Below the pieces are notes generated by a model. The model did no database searches. It was not told the origin of the DNA and was given only the letters and a program-made list of their open reading frames with translations. DNA of 51,695 nt, taken from Polyangiaceae bacterium. Its GTDB lineage: Bacteria > Myxococcota_A > Polyangia > Polyangiales > Polyangiaceae. Both the position numbers and the translations under genes were made by a program. Positions 27,579 through 37,515 of this stretch are shown here, in pieces; the first letter of the stretch is position 1; every line of letters starts with the position of its first letter. The stretch covers positions 1 through 51,695 of the forward strand of contig JAFGBI010000365.1 of the NCBI GenBank assembly GCA_016933275.1. The letters are read 5' to 3'.

Positions 27579-28931
27579 CTACCTTCGCACGAAGCTGGCG
27601 ATGAAATACCCATCGGTCCCGTGCGCAGCGGGGTGGAGGCGAAAGGCCGTAACGTCCGCGGGGATCGTGGTCGCAAGCTCCGTTGCGTCGAACGGCGCGG
27701 GAGCGAGCAGATCCGACGCGGCTTCGACCACGAATTCGCCCTCCTCGGGCAGGACCGAGCAGACGGCGAAGATCACGCGGCCGCCCGGCCTCACGCGCGT
27801 GGCCGCGCGGCGGAGGATGGCGGCCGCGAGCGCGCCGAGCCGCGCGGGATCGTCGAGCCCGAGCCGGGAGGCGATCTCCGGACGGCGGCGCAGCGTCCCC
27901 GTGCCCGTGCAGGGAGCGTCCACGAGAGCGCGATCGAACGCGGCTTCCGGGACAGGACCCGCGCCCACGGTCCAATCGACGGCGGCGGTGCGGGGCGGAA
28001 CGAGCCGGAGCCGCGCGTGCTCCTCGAGCAACGCCTCGAGCTTGCCAGGGTACAGATCCACGGCCCAGAGCTCCGCCCGGTCCCCGATCTGCTCGCGAAG
28101 CAGCGACGACTTCTGCCCCCGCCCGGCGCAGGCATCGAGGAGACGCTCGCCGGGACGCGCGCCGAGCGCGAGCGCCACCGCTTGGGCGCCCTCCTCCTGC
28201 ACGGTGAAGGTCCCCTCGGCGTATCCCGAGAGGCGCCGAGGATCCCCGATGCCCCTCACCAACCGGGCCCGCGGCGAGACGCGCCCGGGTGCGGCTTCGG
28301 CGAGCCAACGCGGCAGCTCGCGGCCGGTGCTCACGCGCAGCGCGAGGGGCAAGCCGTGCGCAGCCTCGCGCTCGGCCCCGAGCAGAGCGCGGGTGCCATC
28401 GGCACCAATCACGGCGGTCAGGCGCGCGACGAGCCACTCCGGTACGCTCTCCAGGATCGCGTCCGCTAGCGACACCGTACCGCGAACGGGAGCCAGACGT
28501 CGGAGGACCGCATTGACGAACCCGCCGACACGACGCCCGCGCCGAGCTGCCACTGCGCGCACTGCCTCGTCGACGGCCGCGTGCGGCGGCACCCGGTCGA
28601 GGAATAGCAGCTGATAGGCCCCAAGCTCGAGGGCGATCCGAACCTCGAGATCCCCACCGGCGATGCCACGCGGCGCCAGGGCGGCGAGCCGCGCACGCAG
28701 CGCGGGTCCCGTGCGCAGGCACCCATAGACGAGCTCCGTCGCCAGGGCCCGGTCCCGTCCGGCGAGCTGCGGGTACCGCTCGAGCTCTGCGTCCAGCGCC
28801 GCGCTGGCGAAGGCGGCGTCGGTCGCGACGCGCTCTAGGACGCGCGTCGCGATCCGACGCGCGGTGGGGAGCGGCGCCCTTCCGCCGGCCGACTCAGACC
28901 CCGCGCGGGGGGGCGTTCCCTGGGTCGCCAC
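27579..28931 (-). CDS. rsmB: 16S rRNA m5C967 methyltransferase
   Basis: This 450-residue RsmB/Sun protein has an N-terminal NusB-like RNA-binding domain (about residues 20-150: ATRVLERV, LATELVYGCLR, LELGAYQLLFLDRVPPHAAVDEAV), a linker, and a C-terminal SAM-dependent methyltransferase (LDACAGRGQKSSLL, AVDLYPGKL, DAPCTGTGTLRRRPE and the catalytic motif-VI Cys in FAVCSVLPEEGEFV). Both Cys residues needed by m5C enzymes are present. The start is a GTG that overlaps the rseP stop (TAGTG on the minus strand), so the two genes form an operon. It converges on gnd; the 211 bp between them holds no gene I can support. Confidence 0.94.
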   Translation of the reverse strand: MATQGTPPRAGSESAGGRAPLPTARRIATRVLERVATDAAFASAALDAELERYPQLAGRDRALATELVYGCLRTGPALRARLAALAPRGIAGGDLEVRIALELGAYQLLFLDRVPPHAAVDEAVRAVAARRGRRVGGFVNAVLRRLAPVRGTVSLADAILESVPEWLVARLTAVIGADGTRALLGAEREAAHGLPLALRVSTGRELPRWLAEAAPGRVSPRARLVRGIGDPRRLSGYAEGTFTVQEEGAQAVALALGARPGERLLDACAGRGQKSSLLREQIGDRAELWAVDLYPGKLEALLEEHARLRLVPPRTAAVDWTVGAGPVPEAAFDRALVDAPCTGTGTLRRRPEIASRLGLDDPARLGALAAAILRRAATRVRPGGRVIFAVCSVLPEEGEFVVEAASDLLAPAPFDATELATTIPADVTAFRLHPAAHGTDGYFIASFVRR

Positions 28932-30652
28932 TAGCGCACGAGCTCCCGCAGCTGACCCCAGATGACGTCACCCTGCTTGTCGAAGTCGTTCTTGAACACC
29001 AGCACCATGAGCGCGATGAGGATCCCCATGCCAAGCAGGTGGGCGAACTCCCGCAACCGGAGCGGCACAGGGCGTCGCATCGCTGTCTCGAGCACCAAGA
29101 AGGCGAGATGGCCACCATCGAGCACGGGGATGGGCAGTAGGTTGAGGATGCCGAGGTTGATGCTGATCAGGGCCATCACCCAGACGAAGTAGCCAGGGCC
29201 CTTTCGCCCTTCCTCGCCGGCAACACGGTAGATGGTGATCGGGCCGGACAGCGACTCGAGACTGATCCGCCCCTGCAGCAGCCGCACGAAGAGCACCGAG
29301 GTGAACCGGGTCACCCTCACGGTCTCCTCGATGGCCTTGGTGAGCGCGTAGCGTACGGGGGTCGGGTGCGAGACCGGGTCCTCGATGGCCACCGGCGCCC
29401 AGTGATCGATCACCGACCGCCCGAGCATGTACACCACGATCGATTGCCCGTTCTCGTCGGTGTATTCGACCCGTCCCACCTCGAACGTCCCCGAATGGCG
29501 ACGGCCGTCCCGCGCGGCGAGGAATTCGATCCGATGGGGACGATCGCTCGCCTTCTTGACCCGCTCGAGGAACGTGGACCACGCCGGGATCTCCTCGTCG
29601 TCGAGGCGAAGGAGCTTGTCGCCGGGGCGGAGATCCGCCTTGTATAGCGACGAGCCCTCGCGGACGTACGCGACGTAGAGATCCGCGGACTCGATCCCGG
29701 TCCGCCCGGTGAGATCGAGACCGCTGGGATCGGGGGTCAACGCCACGACCCCCGCCTCGTAGACGGCCATCTCCGCGAGCGACCCCAGGGCGTCCTCTAC
29801 CGGCACCGGGCGGAGGTAGGTCACCGGCACGGTTTCCCCCTGGGTCGAGGAGAACTCGGCGTCGAGATCCATGAACCGGCGAATCGGACGCCCCGCGACC
29901 TGCACCACCACGTCGAAGGTGCGCAGCCCCGCCCGATACGCGGGAGAGTCCGGGTCGGCGATGCCCACCACGGAGGCGGGCGCGCTCGACATGATGCCGA
30001 TCGAGCCGATTCGCTCCTCGATGTCGAGGGGCGTCGCCTGCACCACGTCCCCGTGCGCCGCGCTGCCGAGCAGGGAGGTCGTCTCCTCGGCAACGATCTC
30101 GACGTCGACCTGCCGGTTGTCGCGAAACACCCGCATCCGCAGAAGCTCGCCCGGGCTCTTGGCGACCAGCCGCTGAAGCTCGTCGAAGGTACCGATCTCA
30201 TGACCGTTGATCGCCATCACCCGATCCCCGGGGAGGAGCTTCCCGTGCGCGGGGTGCCCAGGCAGCACGACGCCCACGGTCGGGGCGAGGAGGGGTCCTT
30301 CGGAGACGAAGACGGCGAAGTAGAGAAGGACCGGGAAGACCAGGTTCATCACCGGTCCCGCGAGCACGATCGTCACCCGCTTCAGCACCGAGAGGGACTC
30401 GAAGGTCCGATGCCGGTCCTCGGGCAGCACGATGTCGCTCTTCGACGCCTCCAGCATCTTCACGTATCCGCCGAACGGCAGGATGCCGAGACAGTATTCG
30501 GTTTCCCTGCCCCGAAGCCGGATGACCTTGGGACCGAAGCCCAAGCTGAAGGTCATCACCTTCACGCCGAAGAGCTTGGCGAACATGAAATGCCCCAGCT
30601 CGTGCACGAAGATGAGCGAGCTCACGAGGATGATGAAGTAGAGGAGATCCAT
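28931..30652 (-). CDS. rseP: Site-2 intramembrane zinc metalloprotease
   Basis: This 573-residue RseP/MmpA-type protease should cleave anti-sigma factors and other membrane substrates after an initial periplasmic cut. Zinc ligands are seen in HELGH (TM1, about residues 18-22) and in LLPIPVLDGGHL near residue 500. The central region carries PDZ-like domains: one at about residues 125-190 (LLPGDRVMAINGHEIGTFDEL), one at about 225-290 (YRAGLRTFDVVVQVAGRPIR) and one at about 320-385 (YKADLRPGDKLLRLDDEEIP). RseP usually has two PDZ domains and about 450 residues, so this is a long form. It is translated before rsmB in the same operon and diverges from secA. Confidence 0.94.
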   Translation of the reverse strand: MDLLYFIILVSSLIFVHELGHFMFAKLFGVKVMTFSLGFGPKVIRLRGRETEYCLGILPFGGYVKMLEASKSDIVLPEDRHRTFESLSVLKRVTIVLAGPVMNLVFPVLLYFAVFVSEGPLLAPTVGVVLPGHPAHGKLLPGDRVMAINGHEIGTFDELQRLVAKSPGELLRMRVFRDNRQVDVEIVAEETTSLLGSAAHGDVVQATPLDIEERIGSIGIMSSAPASVVGIADPDSPAYRAGLRTFDVVVQVAGRPIRRFMDLDAEFSSTQGETVPVTYLRPVPVEDALGSLAEMAVYEAGVVALTPDPSGLDLTGRTGIESADLYVAYVREGSSLYKADLRPGDKLLRLDDEEIPAWSTFLERVKKASDRPHRIEFLAARDGRRHSGTFEVGRVEYTDENGQSIVVYMLGRSVIDHWAPVAIEDPVSHPTPVRYALTKAIEETVRVTRFTSVLFVRLLQGRISLESLSGPITIYRVAGEEGRKGPGYFVWVMALISINLGILNLLPIPVLDGGHLAFLVLETAMRRPVPLRLREFAHLLGMGILIALMVLVFKNDFDKQGDVIWGQLRELVR

Positions 30653-30993
30653 CCCGAGAGCCGTGCGCTTCCCGCGGCAGGGTCGCTCACCACGACCGAC
30701 CGCGCGGCGAAGCTAGCGCGATTCCGCCGCCCGGGAAGGGTCACCTGTCGCGTCCGGGCATGGGGCCGGCCGCTACCCGTGCGTGCCACGGCGAGTTTGT
30801 TCACTGGTTTGACCCCCCCGGGGTTCTCTGGTAGCCCGCGGGCCGACAGCCTGGCTTCGGCATCGGCCTCGGGGTGCCGCACCGGCAGGGACGACCCACC
30901 CGGTTTCGGCACGCACCCTGGCGCGACCGCACCCGAAGCATTAGCTTCCGCGTCTTCGCGGGCAGCCCCTGGGCTGCAGAGGACCTCCGCAGC
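30653..30993. promoter_or_regulatory. Divergent rseP/secA intergenic region, 341 bp
   Basis: No gene is supported here. A possible promoter for secA has TTGACC at 30809-30814 and TAGCCC at 30832-30837 with a 17-bp spacer, but the -10 match is poor. A small hairpin (TGCCG-CAC-CGGCA, about 30876-30888) lies downstream, within the secA leader. AGAGG at 30978-30982 is the likely Shine-Dalgarno of secA. Confidence 0.35.
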
Positions 30994-33900
30994 ATGCTCA
31001 CCTGGATCGCACGCAAGCTCTTCGGCACCTCCAATGAACGCACCCTCAGGCGTCTTAAGCCGAAGGTCGTGGCGATCAACGCCCTGGAAGGCCGCATCCA
31101 GCGCCTGAGCGACGCCGAACTGCGGGCGAAGACGGCTGAGTTCAAGGAGCGGATCGACAACGGCGCGTCCCTCGACAGCCTCCTCGTCGAGGCCTTCGCG
31201 GTGTGCCGCGAGGCCGGAGTCCGCGCCCTCCGGATGCGTCACTACGACGTCCAGCTGATCGGAGGCATGGTCCTGCACTCCGGCGCCATCGCCGAGATGA
31301 AGACGGGCGAAGGCAAGACGCTGGTGGCAACCCTACCCGTCTACCTGAACGCCCTCGAGGGCAAGGGCGTCCACGTCGTCACGGTCAACGACTACCTCGC
31401 GCGGCGCGACGCCGAGTGGATGGGCAAGCTCTACAACTTCCTCGGGCTGACGGTGGGGACGATCGTGAGTCAGCAGCCCGATCGTGACAAGCGGGACTTC
31501 TACCGCCGCGACATCTGCTACGGACAGAACAACGAGTTTGGTTTCGACTACCTGCGTGACAACATGAAGTTCTCGGCGCTGGACTACGCCCAGCGCCCGT
31601 TGCAGTACGCGATCGTCGACGAGGTGGACTCGATCCTGATCGACGAGGCGCGCACGCCGCTCATCATCAGCGGGACCGCCGAGGCAGCCAGCGAGAAATA
31701 CCGCACCCTCAACGAGGTGGTGGTGCGTCTGGTCAAGGACGAGCACTACACCGTCGACGAGAAGGGGTTCAGCGCCGCCCTGACCGACGATGGGGTGGAG
31801 GCCGTGCAGCGAATGACCGGGATTTCGAACCTGTACGACCCGGTCAACGTCCAGTCACTCCACATCGTGAATCAGCTGATGCGCGCGCACGCGCTCTACA
31901 AGCGCGACCAGCACTACATGGTCAGCCCCGACGGGAAGGTGTTGATCATCGACGAATTCACCGGGCGTGTTCTGCCCGGGCGCCGGTGGAGCGACGGTCT
32001 CCACCAGGCGGTGGAAGCCAAGGAGAACGTGCGGATCCAGGAGGAGAGCCGCACGATGGCCACCATCACCTTCCAGAACCTCTTCCGGATCTACAAGAAG
32101 CTCGCCGGCATGACCGGGACGGCGCAGACGGAGGCGGCGGAGTTCATGTCCACCTACAAACTGGACGTGACGACGATCCCCACGAACAAGGCGATGGTCC
32201 GCGCCGACCACGAGGATGTGGTCTACAAGACCGAGCGCGAGAAATTCACGGCCGTCATCCACGAGATCATGGAGGAGCACGAGAAGGGGCGCCCGATCCT
32301 GGTGGGCACCACGAGCGTGGAGAAGAGCGCTGCCATCGCCCGCATCCTCAAGAAGAAGGGCGTCGTCCACCATGTGCTCAACGCCAAGCACCACGAGAAC
32401 GAGGCCTATGTCGTGGCCCAGGCGGGCAAGCGGGGGGCGATCACCGTGTCGACGAACATGGCCGGTCGGGGTACGGACATCATGCTGGGCGGTAACCCGG
32501 AGATGCTGGCCCGCCTCGCCTTCCGGGAGAGCGGGCGCGACGCCGACCTCGAGCCGGACGCCTACCGCGCGATGGTCGACGAGTTCGAGGCAGCCTGCGC
32601 GCGCGAGCACGACGAGGTGATCGAGATCGGTGGCCTCCATATTCTCGGCACGGAGCGCCACGAGGCTCGCCGGATCGACAACCAGCTCCGCGGGCGGGCG
32701 GGACGCCAGGGCGATCCGGGTTCGAGCCGGTTCTACCTGTCGCTCGAGGACGATCTGATGCGGATCTTCGCCGGGGATCGGGTGAAGAATCTGATGGACC
32801 GGATGGGGATGCCCGACGACGAGCCGATCGAGCACCCCTGGGTCACCAAGAGCGTGGAGAACGCCCAGCGCAAGGTGGAGGAGCGCAACTTCGATATCCG
32901 CAAGAACCTCCTCGAGTACGACGACGTGATGAACGCGCAGCGCAAGACCGTCTACGCGCTGCGCCAGGCGCTGCTCGCTGGCCGCTACGAGCCCGAGGAA
33001 GTGGACGAAATCGGCAAGCCCACCGGACGCCTCCGCCAGGTCCCGGTGAACGAGGCGATCCTCCAGGAGGTCGCCCCGCTCGTCGGGCGCTTGGTGGGAC
33101 TCTACGCGGAGGAGCCGGTCCAGCCGGTGGGCAAGGACGGGAAATCGAGGGCGCTGACGCGCTCCGAGATCGAGAAGATCTCGAAGCTCGTCCAGCTGCC
33201 GGACCTCCAGCGCGAGGTCTACCACCTCTGGGGCGTGGTGATCGACGTCGATCCCCGACGCAAGCACACGCCGATCGAGCTACACGACGAGCTCGGCGAC
33301 CTGGTCGGGCACGGACTCTCGGAACAACGCGAACGGCTTCTCGACCTCACCGACCGCGTCGTCGTAGCGATGGTGGAGGAGAGCTGTCCGGCGAGCAAGC
33401 TGCCCGAGGACTGGGACTGGCGGAGCCTGCACCAGGGGTTCTACGAGCACTTTCACACCCGCCTGGACCGATCGATCGACGAGCTCGGCGACGTCGAACG
33501 GATCGTCCGCATCCTCTACGAGAAGGCGGAGTCGGTCTACCAGGAGAAGGAGAAGATCCTCGGCATCGAGAACATGATGCGCCTGTTCCGGCACATCTAT
33601 CTCGAGGCGATCGACGAAGCGTGGGTCGACCACCTCTCGAACATGGAACACCTCCGCGACGGGATCGGCCTCCGCGGCTATGGCCAGCGCGACCCGAAGA
33701 ACGAGTACAAGAAGGAGAGCTATAACCTCTTCCTCAACATGATGGCCAAGGTGTCGAGCAACGTGCTCGTGCGCCTGGTCGAGGCGCAGGCCCGGTCCCA
33801 GGCCGAAATCGAAGCGCTGGAACAGCAGGACCAGCGCCGGCACGAGTCGGAGCTCGAGCAGACCGTGGCACGGCACCCTGGCGACGCCCCGTCCGTCCCG

Positions 33901-34086
33901 CCGGAGGACGGAGGACAGGCCGAAGACGCGCTCGCGCAGCTCAGGGAGCATGCGGCCGTGATTTCGCAGCCGGTGAAGCGCTCGCAGCCGAAGATCGGGC
34001 GCAACGACCCCTGTCCCTGCGGCTCGGGCAAGAAGTTCAAGCAGTGCCACGGCAAGTACGATGACGACGAGGAAGTCCCGGTCTAG
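30994..34086 (+). CDS. secA: Preprotein translocase ATPase SecA
   Basis: This 1030-residue motor ATPase drives Sec-dependent export. ATG 30994 gives the normal N-terminus ([20 protein letters not shown]). Walker A is GEGKT at residues 105-109, the DEVD motif lies in [17 protein letters not shown], and helicase motifs [22 protein letters not shown] and [20 protein letters not shown] follow. The C-terminus ends in the SEC-C zinc motif [14 protein letters not shown], used for SecB and lipid contact. At about 130 residues more than E. coli SecA, the extra length is mainly an insertion in the helical scaffold region (about residues 660-785), of the kind seen in other deep-branching proteobacterial SecAs. 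Confidence 0.98.
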   Translation: MLTWIARKLFGTSNERTLRRLKPKVVAINALEGRIQRLSDAELRAKTAEFKERIDNGASLDSLLVEAFAVCREAGVRALRMRHYDVQLIGGMVLHSGAIAEMKTGEGKTLVATLPVYLNALEGKGVHVVTVNDYLARRDAEWMGKLYNFLGLTVGTIVSQQPDRDKRDFYRRDICYGQNNEFGFDYLRDNMKFSALDYAQRPLQYAIVDEVDSILIDEARTPLIISGTAEAASEKYRTLNEVVVRLVKDEHYTVDEKGFSAALTDDGVEAVQRMTGISNLYDPVNVQSLHIVNQLMRAHALYKRDQHYMVSPDGKVLIIDEFTGRVLPGRRWSDGLHQAVEAKENVRIQEESRTMATITFQNLFRIYKKLAGMTGTAQTEAAEFMSTYKLDVTTIPTNKAMVRADHEDVVYKTEREKFTAVIHEIMEEHEKGRPILVGTTSVEKSAAIARILKKKGVVHHVLNAKHHENEAYVVAQAGKRGAITVSTNMAGRGTDIMLGGNPEMLARLAFRESGRDADLEPDAYRAMVDEFEAACAREHDEVIEIGGLHILGTERHEARRIDNQLRGRAGRQGDPGSSRFYLSLEDDLMRIFAGDRVKNLMDRMGMPDDEPIEHPWVTKSVENAQRKVEERNFDIRKNLLEYDDVMNAQRKTVYALRQALLAGRYEPEEVDEIGKPTGRLRQVPVNEAILQEVAPLVGRLVGLYAEEPVQPVGKDGKSRALTRSEIEKISKLVQLPDLQREVYHLWGVVIDVDPRRKHTPIELHDELGDLVGHGLSEQRERLLDLTDRVVVAMVEESCPASKLPEDWDWRSLHQGFYEHFHTRLDRSIDELGDVERIVRILYEKAESVYQEKEKILGIENMMRLFRHIYLEAIDEAWVDHLSNMEHLRDGIGLRGYGQRDPKNEYKKESYNLFLNMMAKVSSNVLVRLVEAQARSQAEIEALEQQDQRRHESELEQTVARHPGDAPSVPPEDGGQAEDALAQLREHAAVISQPVKRSQPKIGRNDPCPCGSGKKFKQCHGKYDDDEEVPV

Positions 34087-34115
34087 TCCGCGGACCTAGC
34101 CACCGAGCAGGGCGC

Positions 34116-35069
34116 GTGAGCGCGAGCATCGATCCGGTCGCGGCGCATTTCGTCTGGTTCGGGGAGGAGTTCCCCTGGGTCCACTGGCTCGCGCTTCGAT
34201 CCGCGGCTTCTCGCGGCGGGTTCGCCCGGGTGGAGGTGCACCACGCGGACGGGATCGCGGGACCCGTCTGGGAGGCTGCCCAAGCCATTCCCGGCGTCAG
34301 CGCCCACCGCCTCGACGCGGAGGCGTTGCTGGCAGAGACCGGGCCATCGGGCCCGGCGTTGGTCGAGATCTACCGGAGGCTCGTCGCCCCGGCGGCGCGC
34401 GCGAACATGGTGCGGGCGGCGCTCCTCTTTCGCGAAGGGGGCGTCTACCTCGATTTCGATACCGTAACGGTGCGCCCCGTGGCGCCACTCCTCGCCGACG
34501 CGAGCGTGTTCTGCGGCGTCGAACACCTCGCGTTCCCCGACGACCCGCGCCGCCGCTTCGATCCGGGGCGTTTCGCGGCCGCGTGGGCGCGAACGGCGGG
34601 CCGCGACATCTTTCGTCGCCTCCCCAACGGCTGGCGATGGTTCCGACGGATCGAGGCCCTCTACCCAGTGGCCCCCAACAACGCCGTCTTGGGTGCGAGG
34701 GCGGGACATCCCTTCGTGGGCGACCTCCTCGAGCGCATGGTGCGCCTACCCCGCTCTCGCCAGCTCGTGCGATTCGCGCTGGGCACGCACCTGCTCGAGC
34801 ACGCGGTCGCGGAGTATCGCGGGGACGACCTCTGCGTCCATCCTCCCGAGACCTTCTACCCACTCGGGCCCGAGATCAGCGAGCATTGGTTTCGTCCGTC
34901 GTCCGCGCCGCTCGACGAGCTCATCCCCGAAGCGACCCTGGTCGTACACTGGTACGCTTCCGTGCGGACGAGGCGCGTCGTGCCGCTGCTGACGCCGGAC
35001 TGGGTCGCGGCGCACCGCGGCCGCGAGCCGTTCAGCACCCTCGCCGCAGCGGTCCTCGCCGATCGTTGA
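34116..35069 (+). CDS. GT32-like glycosyltransferase (DXD sugar-binding)
   Basis: This 317-residue protein starts at GTG 34116, 29 bp after secA. The core GT32/capsular-polysaccharide-synthase pattern is visible: an N-terminal HFVWFGEEFPW, an Arg-Ala-Asn-x-x-Arg helix (AARANMVRAALLFREGGVYLD), the DxD in YLDFDTVTVRP, then APNNAVLGARAGHPFV and a late LVVHWYASVR with His/Trp. Such enzymes add a sugar from a nucleotide donor to a glycan or a small acceptor. No transmembrane segment is seen. Co-transcription with secA is possible but functionally unexplained. Confidence 0.85.
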   Translation: MSASIDPVAAHFVWFGEEFPWVHWLALRSAASRGGFARVEVHHADGIAGPVWEAAQAIPGVSAHRLDAEALLAETGPSGPALVEIYRRLVAPAARANMVRAALLFREGGVYLDFDTVTVRPVAPLLADASVFCGVEHLAFPDDPRRRFDPGRFAAAWARTAGRDIFRRLPNGWRWFRRIEALYPVAPNNAVLGARAGHPFVGDLLERMVRLPRSRQLVRFALGTHLLEHAVAEYRGDDLCVHPPETFYPLGPEISEHWFRPSSAPLDELIPEATLVVHWYASVRTRRVVPLLTPDWVAAHRGREPFSTLAAAVLADR

Positions 35070-35157
35070 CCGTGTCGAATCCGCACGAATCGCGGGCGTT
35101 CGTCACTGGGACAACACCGCCGTCGACCCCGCGTTCCGGGTACCGTACCCTCGTGCC

Positions 35158-35550
35158 GTGCAACCCCCAAACCTTCCCCCGCCGCCGGCGGGTGGCTACC
35201 CACCTCCAGCGGGAGGCTACGCGCCGCCTGGCGGCTTCACTCCACCTCCCGCCGGCCAGTACCAACAACGAGCGGCCACGTCGACCTCGACCGAGGCCAT
35301 CCTCGCGCTCGTGCTGTCGATCGTCGGGCTCAGCACGTCGTGTTTCCCGGTAGGTCTCATCGCCGTGTACTTCGGCATGAAGGCGCGCCGGCAAGCGCGA
35401 GAGCTGGGCGAGCCGAACAGCACCAACGCGACGCTCGGCCTGGTCGGGATGATCCTCGGTGCCGTCTTCGGTGGGCTGTGGGGGCTCCTCTACCTCGCCT
35501 ACATCGGGATCATGGTGTTCGCCGTCGTCGCGGCGGCGATGGGGTCATGA
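35158..35550 (+). CDS. DUF4190-type small membrane protein
   Basis: This 130-residue protein starts at GTG 35158. A Pro/Gly/Tyr-rich N-terminus of about 35 residues, with repeated PPAGGY units, precedes two transmembrane helices (about residues 47-70 and 93-125). The short cytoplasmic loop KARRQARELGEPN and the pattern of small residues match DUF4190. The function of the family is unknown. The window has no partner that explains it. Confidence 0.78.
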   Translation: MQPPNLPPPPAGGYPPPAGGYAPPGGFTPPPAGQYQQRAATSTSTEAILALVLSIVGLSTSCFPVGLIAVYFGMKARRQARELGEPNSTNATLGLVGMILGAVFGGLWGLLYLAYIGIMVFAVVAAAMGS

Positions 35551-35714
35551 CTGGGCGGGACCGCGCTCCTCACCGGGGTAGCCATGGTGGCGTCACCCGG
35601 AGCGGCGCCCGACGGGGCCGCCCTGCGTCCCGGTCGGCTCCCCACCGTCCGTAGCACCCTGGAGCCGCGCCGCGGCTGGCGAATGATCCGTCAGGGTTCG
35701 GCGTTGGATGGGCT

Positions 35715-37337
35715 GTGAGGCCAGGGATTCTCCGGTGGTTCGGTCAGGTCGCGGGTGTCGCTCTGCTCCTGGGATGTGGGGCGGTCGACCGCCCGCCACC
35801 ACCGACCGATTCGACGCTGCAGGCGCCGAGCGACGACTCGCGAGCCCCGTCGGAGCAGGCCCAATGTCGGACGCGGATCGAAGCGATCCTCCGCACGGAG
35901 GCGGTGCCGGGGGCCCCCGAGTTCGAGGCACGACGAACGTCGATTCTGGGACGGGCCAGGGGGGAGCCAGTGCTCTGGGCTCACGAGCCCAGGCAGACCG
36001 CGGATCACGCCTTGCCCCACCGAGCGCTGGCCGTACGACAGGCACTCGCCGACGCACCGGCGCTTCGCCGCATCGAGGGGACGCGACGGCAACTCCGGCA
36101 CGATCCGACCCTCCTGCGGGCGGTGATCCTGCGCGAGGGCTACCTCTACGCCTCCGAGCCGTCGGAAGCCCTGGCGCTCGTCAACCGCGTCTCGCTCGCG
36201 GATCTCTTCGTCGAGCCCAAGCTCTTCCTCCTGCGTGGTAGCCGGATCGATCGGGTCATCCGGAGGGCGGGTCGTACGGTGGAGTACCGCTACGGCGAGG
36301 GTCCCGCGGCGGGCCAACCCGCGGTGCTGCTGCTCGGCGATCGGGTCGCGCTCACGCCGGAAGCGCTGGCGCGGCCGCTGCACCGCGACGTCGCCTCCTT
36401 CACCGAGAGCGTCGGCGCGGACCGCCTCATGGTGGAGCACCAGACCGAGCACGCCATCGTGGGAAACCTGCGGTTCGGCTCGACCTGGGTGCGTGCCTTG
36501 CTCGACGTTCGAGGTGCCAGGGTGACCCTGGCCTGCCTCGACGCCGACCGCAACCTGGCGAGGGGGGTCACGGCCTGGCAGCGCGACACCGCCGCCCGCC
36601 AGCGCGCGCTCGCCCGGCTCCGCGACGCCATCGGCGCGGCGGTGGCGGAGGCCATTCCCTTCGATCGGCCGCGCGGGGTGCCCGATCACTTCAGCGACGG
36701 TCGGCTACGGCCGCTCTGGCGGTGGGCGTACGACCACCGCCAGGCCAGCTTCACTCACGACGAGCAGACCTACCCCGTCTTCGACGGCCGCGGTCGACCG
36801 ATCCCACCCCAGATGTGCGCGGACTTCGTGTTCGACACGTACGAGCGCGCCGGTGGCTCTTGGTACCGCCCGCGTCCCGAGAGCCCCGGACGGTCGCAGG
36901 GACGCCTCGACTTCGACCGCTATGGAATCGACAACCGAAGGGGGGTCCTTGCCCTGGGCGAGTTCGCCGCCAAGACCCCGGAGCTCTTCGAGCACCGGTG
37001 GTTCACGGGCGCGGAGCGCGTCGCCTTCGCCGAACGTGGACGCTTCTTCTCGTCGCTGAGCGGCGATTCGGATCGCCTCCGCCCGGGAGACGTCGTGGCG
37101 ATCCAGGGCGAGAAGGCCGATGGCTACGTGCACCAGCACGCCATCCTGGTCGAGGCGACGGATCCGTTGACCGGGTTCCCGCACGCGCTCGCCGACCAGA
37201 TGCGATGGCCACGGCGACGAACCTGGGAGGGGATCATGGCCGAAGCCCCACGGCGAAGCCTGCTCTATCGGGTCCGACCAACCCGTGCTCTGTTCGAGCT
37301 CGTGGCGGGCCCCGATACCGTTCGGCCCGACGGATGA
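35715..37337 (+). CDS. Lipoprotein with cysteine-peptidase-like domain
   Basis: This 540-residue protein starts at GTG 35715 and has a lipobox ending at Cys21 (LLLGC). A long helical/beta region (residues 50-330) is unrecognised. The C-terminal part resembles an NlpC/P60 or CHAP-type domain: Cys368 in PQMCADFVFDTYERAGGSW sits at the head of a helix as a nucleophile would, and LRPGDVVAIQGEKADGYVHQHAILVE supplies His473/His475 after the GDVV strand. Such domains cut peptidoglycan peptides. The Cys-His placement is what I see; activity is inferred. Repeat copy A begins 33 bp after the stop. Confidence 0.7.
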   Translation: MRPGILRWFGQVAGVALLLGCGAVDRPPPPTDSTLQAPSDDSRAPSEQAQCRTRIEAILRTEAVPGAPEFEARRTSILGRARGEPVLWAHEPRQTADHALPHRALAVRQALADAPALRRIEGTRRQLRHDPTLLRAVILREGYLYASEPSEALALVNRVSLADLFVEPKLFLLRGSRIDRVIRRAGRTVEYRYGEGPAAGQPAVLLLGDRVALTPEALARPLHRDVASFTESVGADRLMVEHQTEHAIVGNLRFGSTWVRALLDVRGARVTLACLDADRNLARGVTAWQRDTAARQRALARLRDAIGAAVAEAIPFDRPRGVPDHFSDGRLRPLWRWAYDHRQASFTHDEQTYPVFDGRGRPIPPQMCADFVFDTYERAGGSWYRPRPESPGRSQGRLDFDRYGIDNRRGVLALGEFAAKTPELFEHRWFTGAERVAFAERGRFFSSLSGDSDRLRPGDVVAIQGEKADGYVHQHAILVEATDPLTGFPHALADQMRWPRRRTWEGIMAEAPRRSLLYRVRPTRALFELVAGPDTVRPDG

Positions 37338-37370
37338 TGATCCTGGATTTCGCGCCTCCGAGAGCAGCCA

Positions 37371-37515
37371 TCCGGTTGATTGCTTCGTCAGATCAACAAC
37401 CTAGAGCACCGAACCGGCAGCAGACCCCTCCACAGGCAGCGCTGGAAACGCGTCCTCGCCTCGCACAAACGCGCTTCCAGCGCTGCTGTTGCTGTCGGCA
37501 ACCGAATCGGTGCTC
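37371..37515 (+). repeat. 145-bp dispersed repeat, copy A
   Basis: This segment is identical at 131 of 145 positions, without gaps, to the reverse complement of 51551-51695. Its left end forms a hairpin GTTGAT/ATCAAC (37375-37380, 37392-37397). An imperfect inverted repeat (37435-37455 with 37468-37488, 17 of 21 paired) and a small GTTGC/GCAAC stem follow. It sits between the peptidase-like lipoprotein and the fatty-acid-like cluster. In the one frame that ends at the same stop in both copies, nearly all the differences change amino acids, so I do not treat it as coding. Confidence 0.9.
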
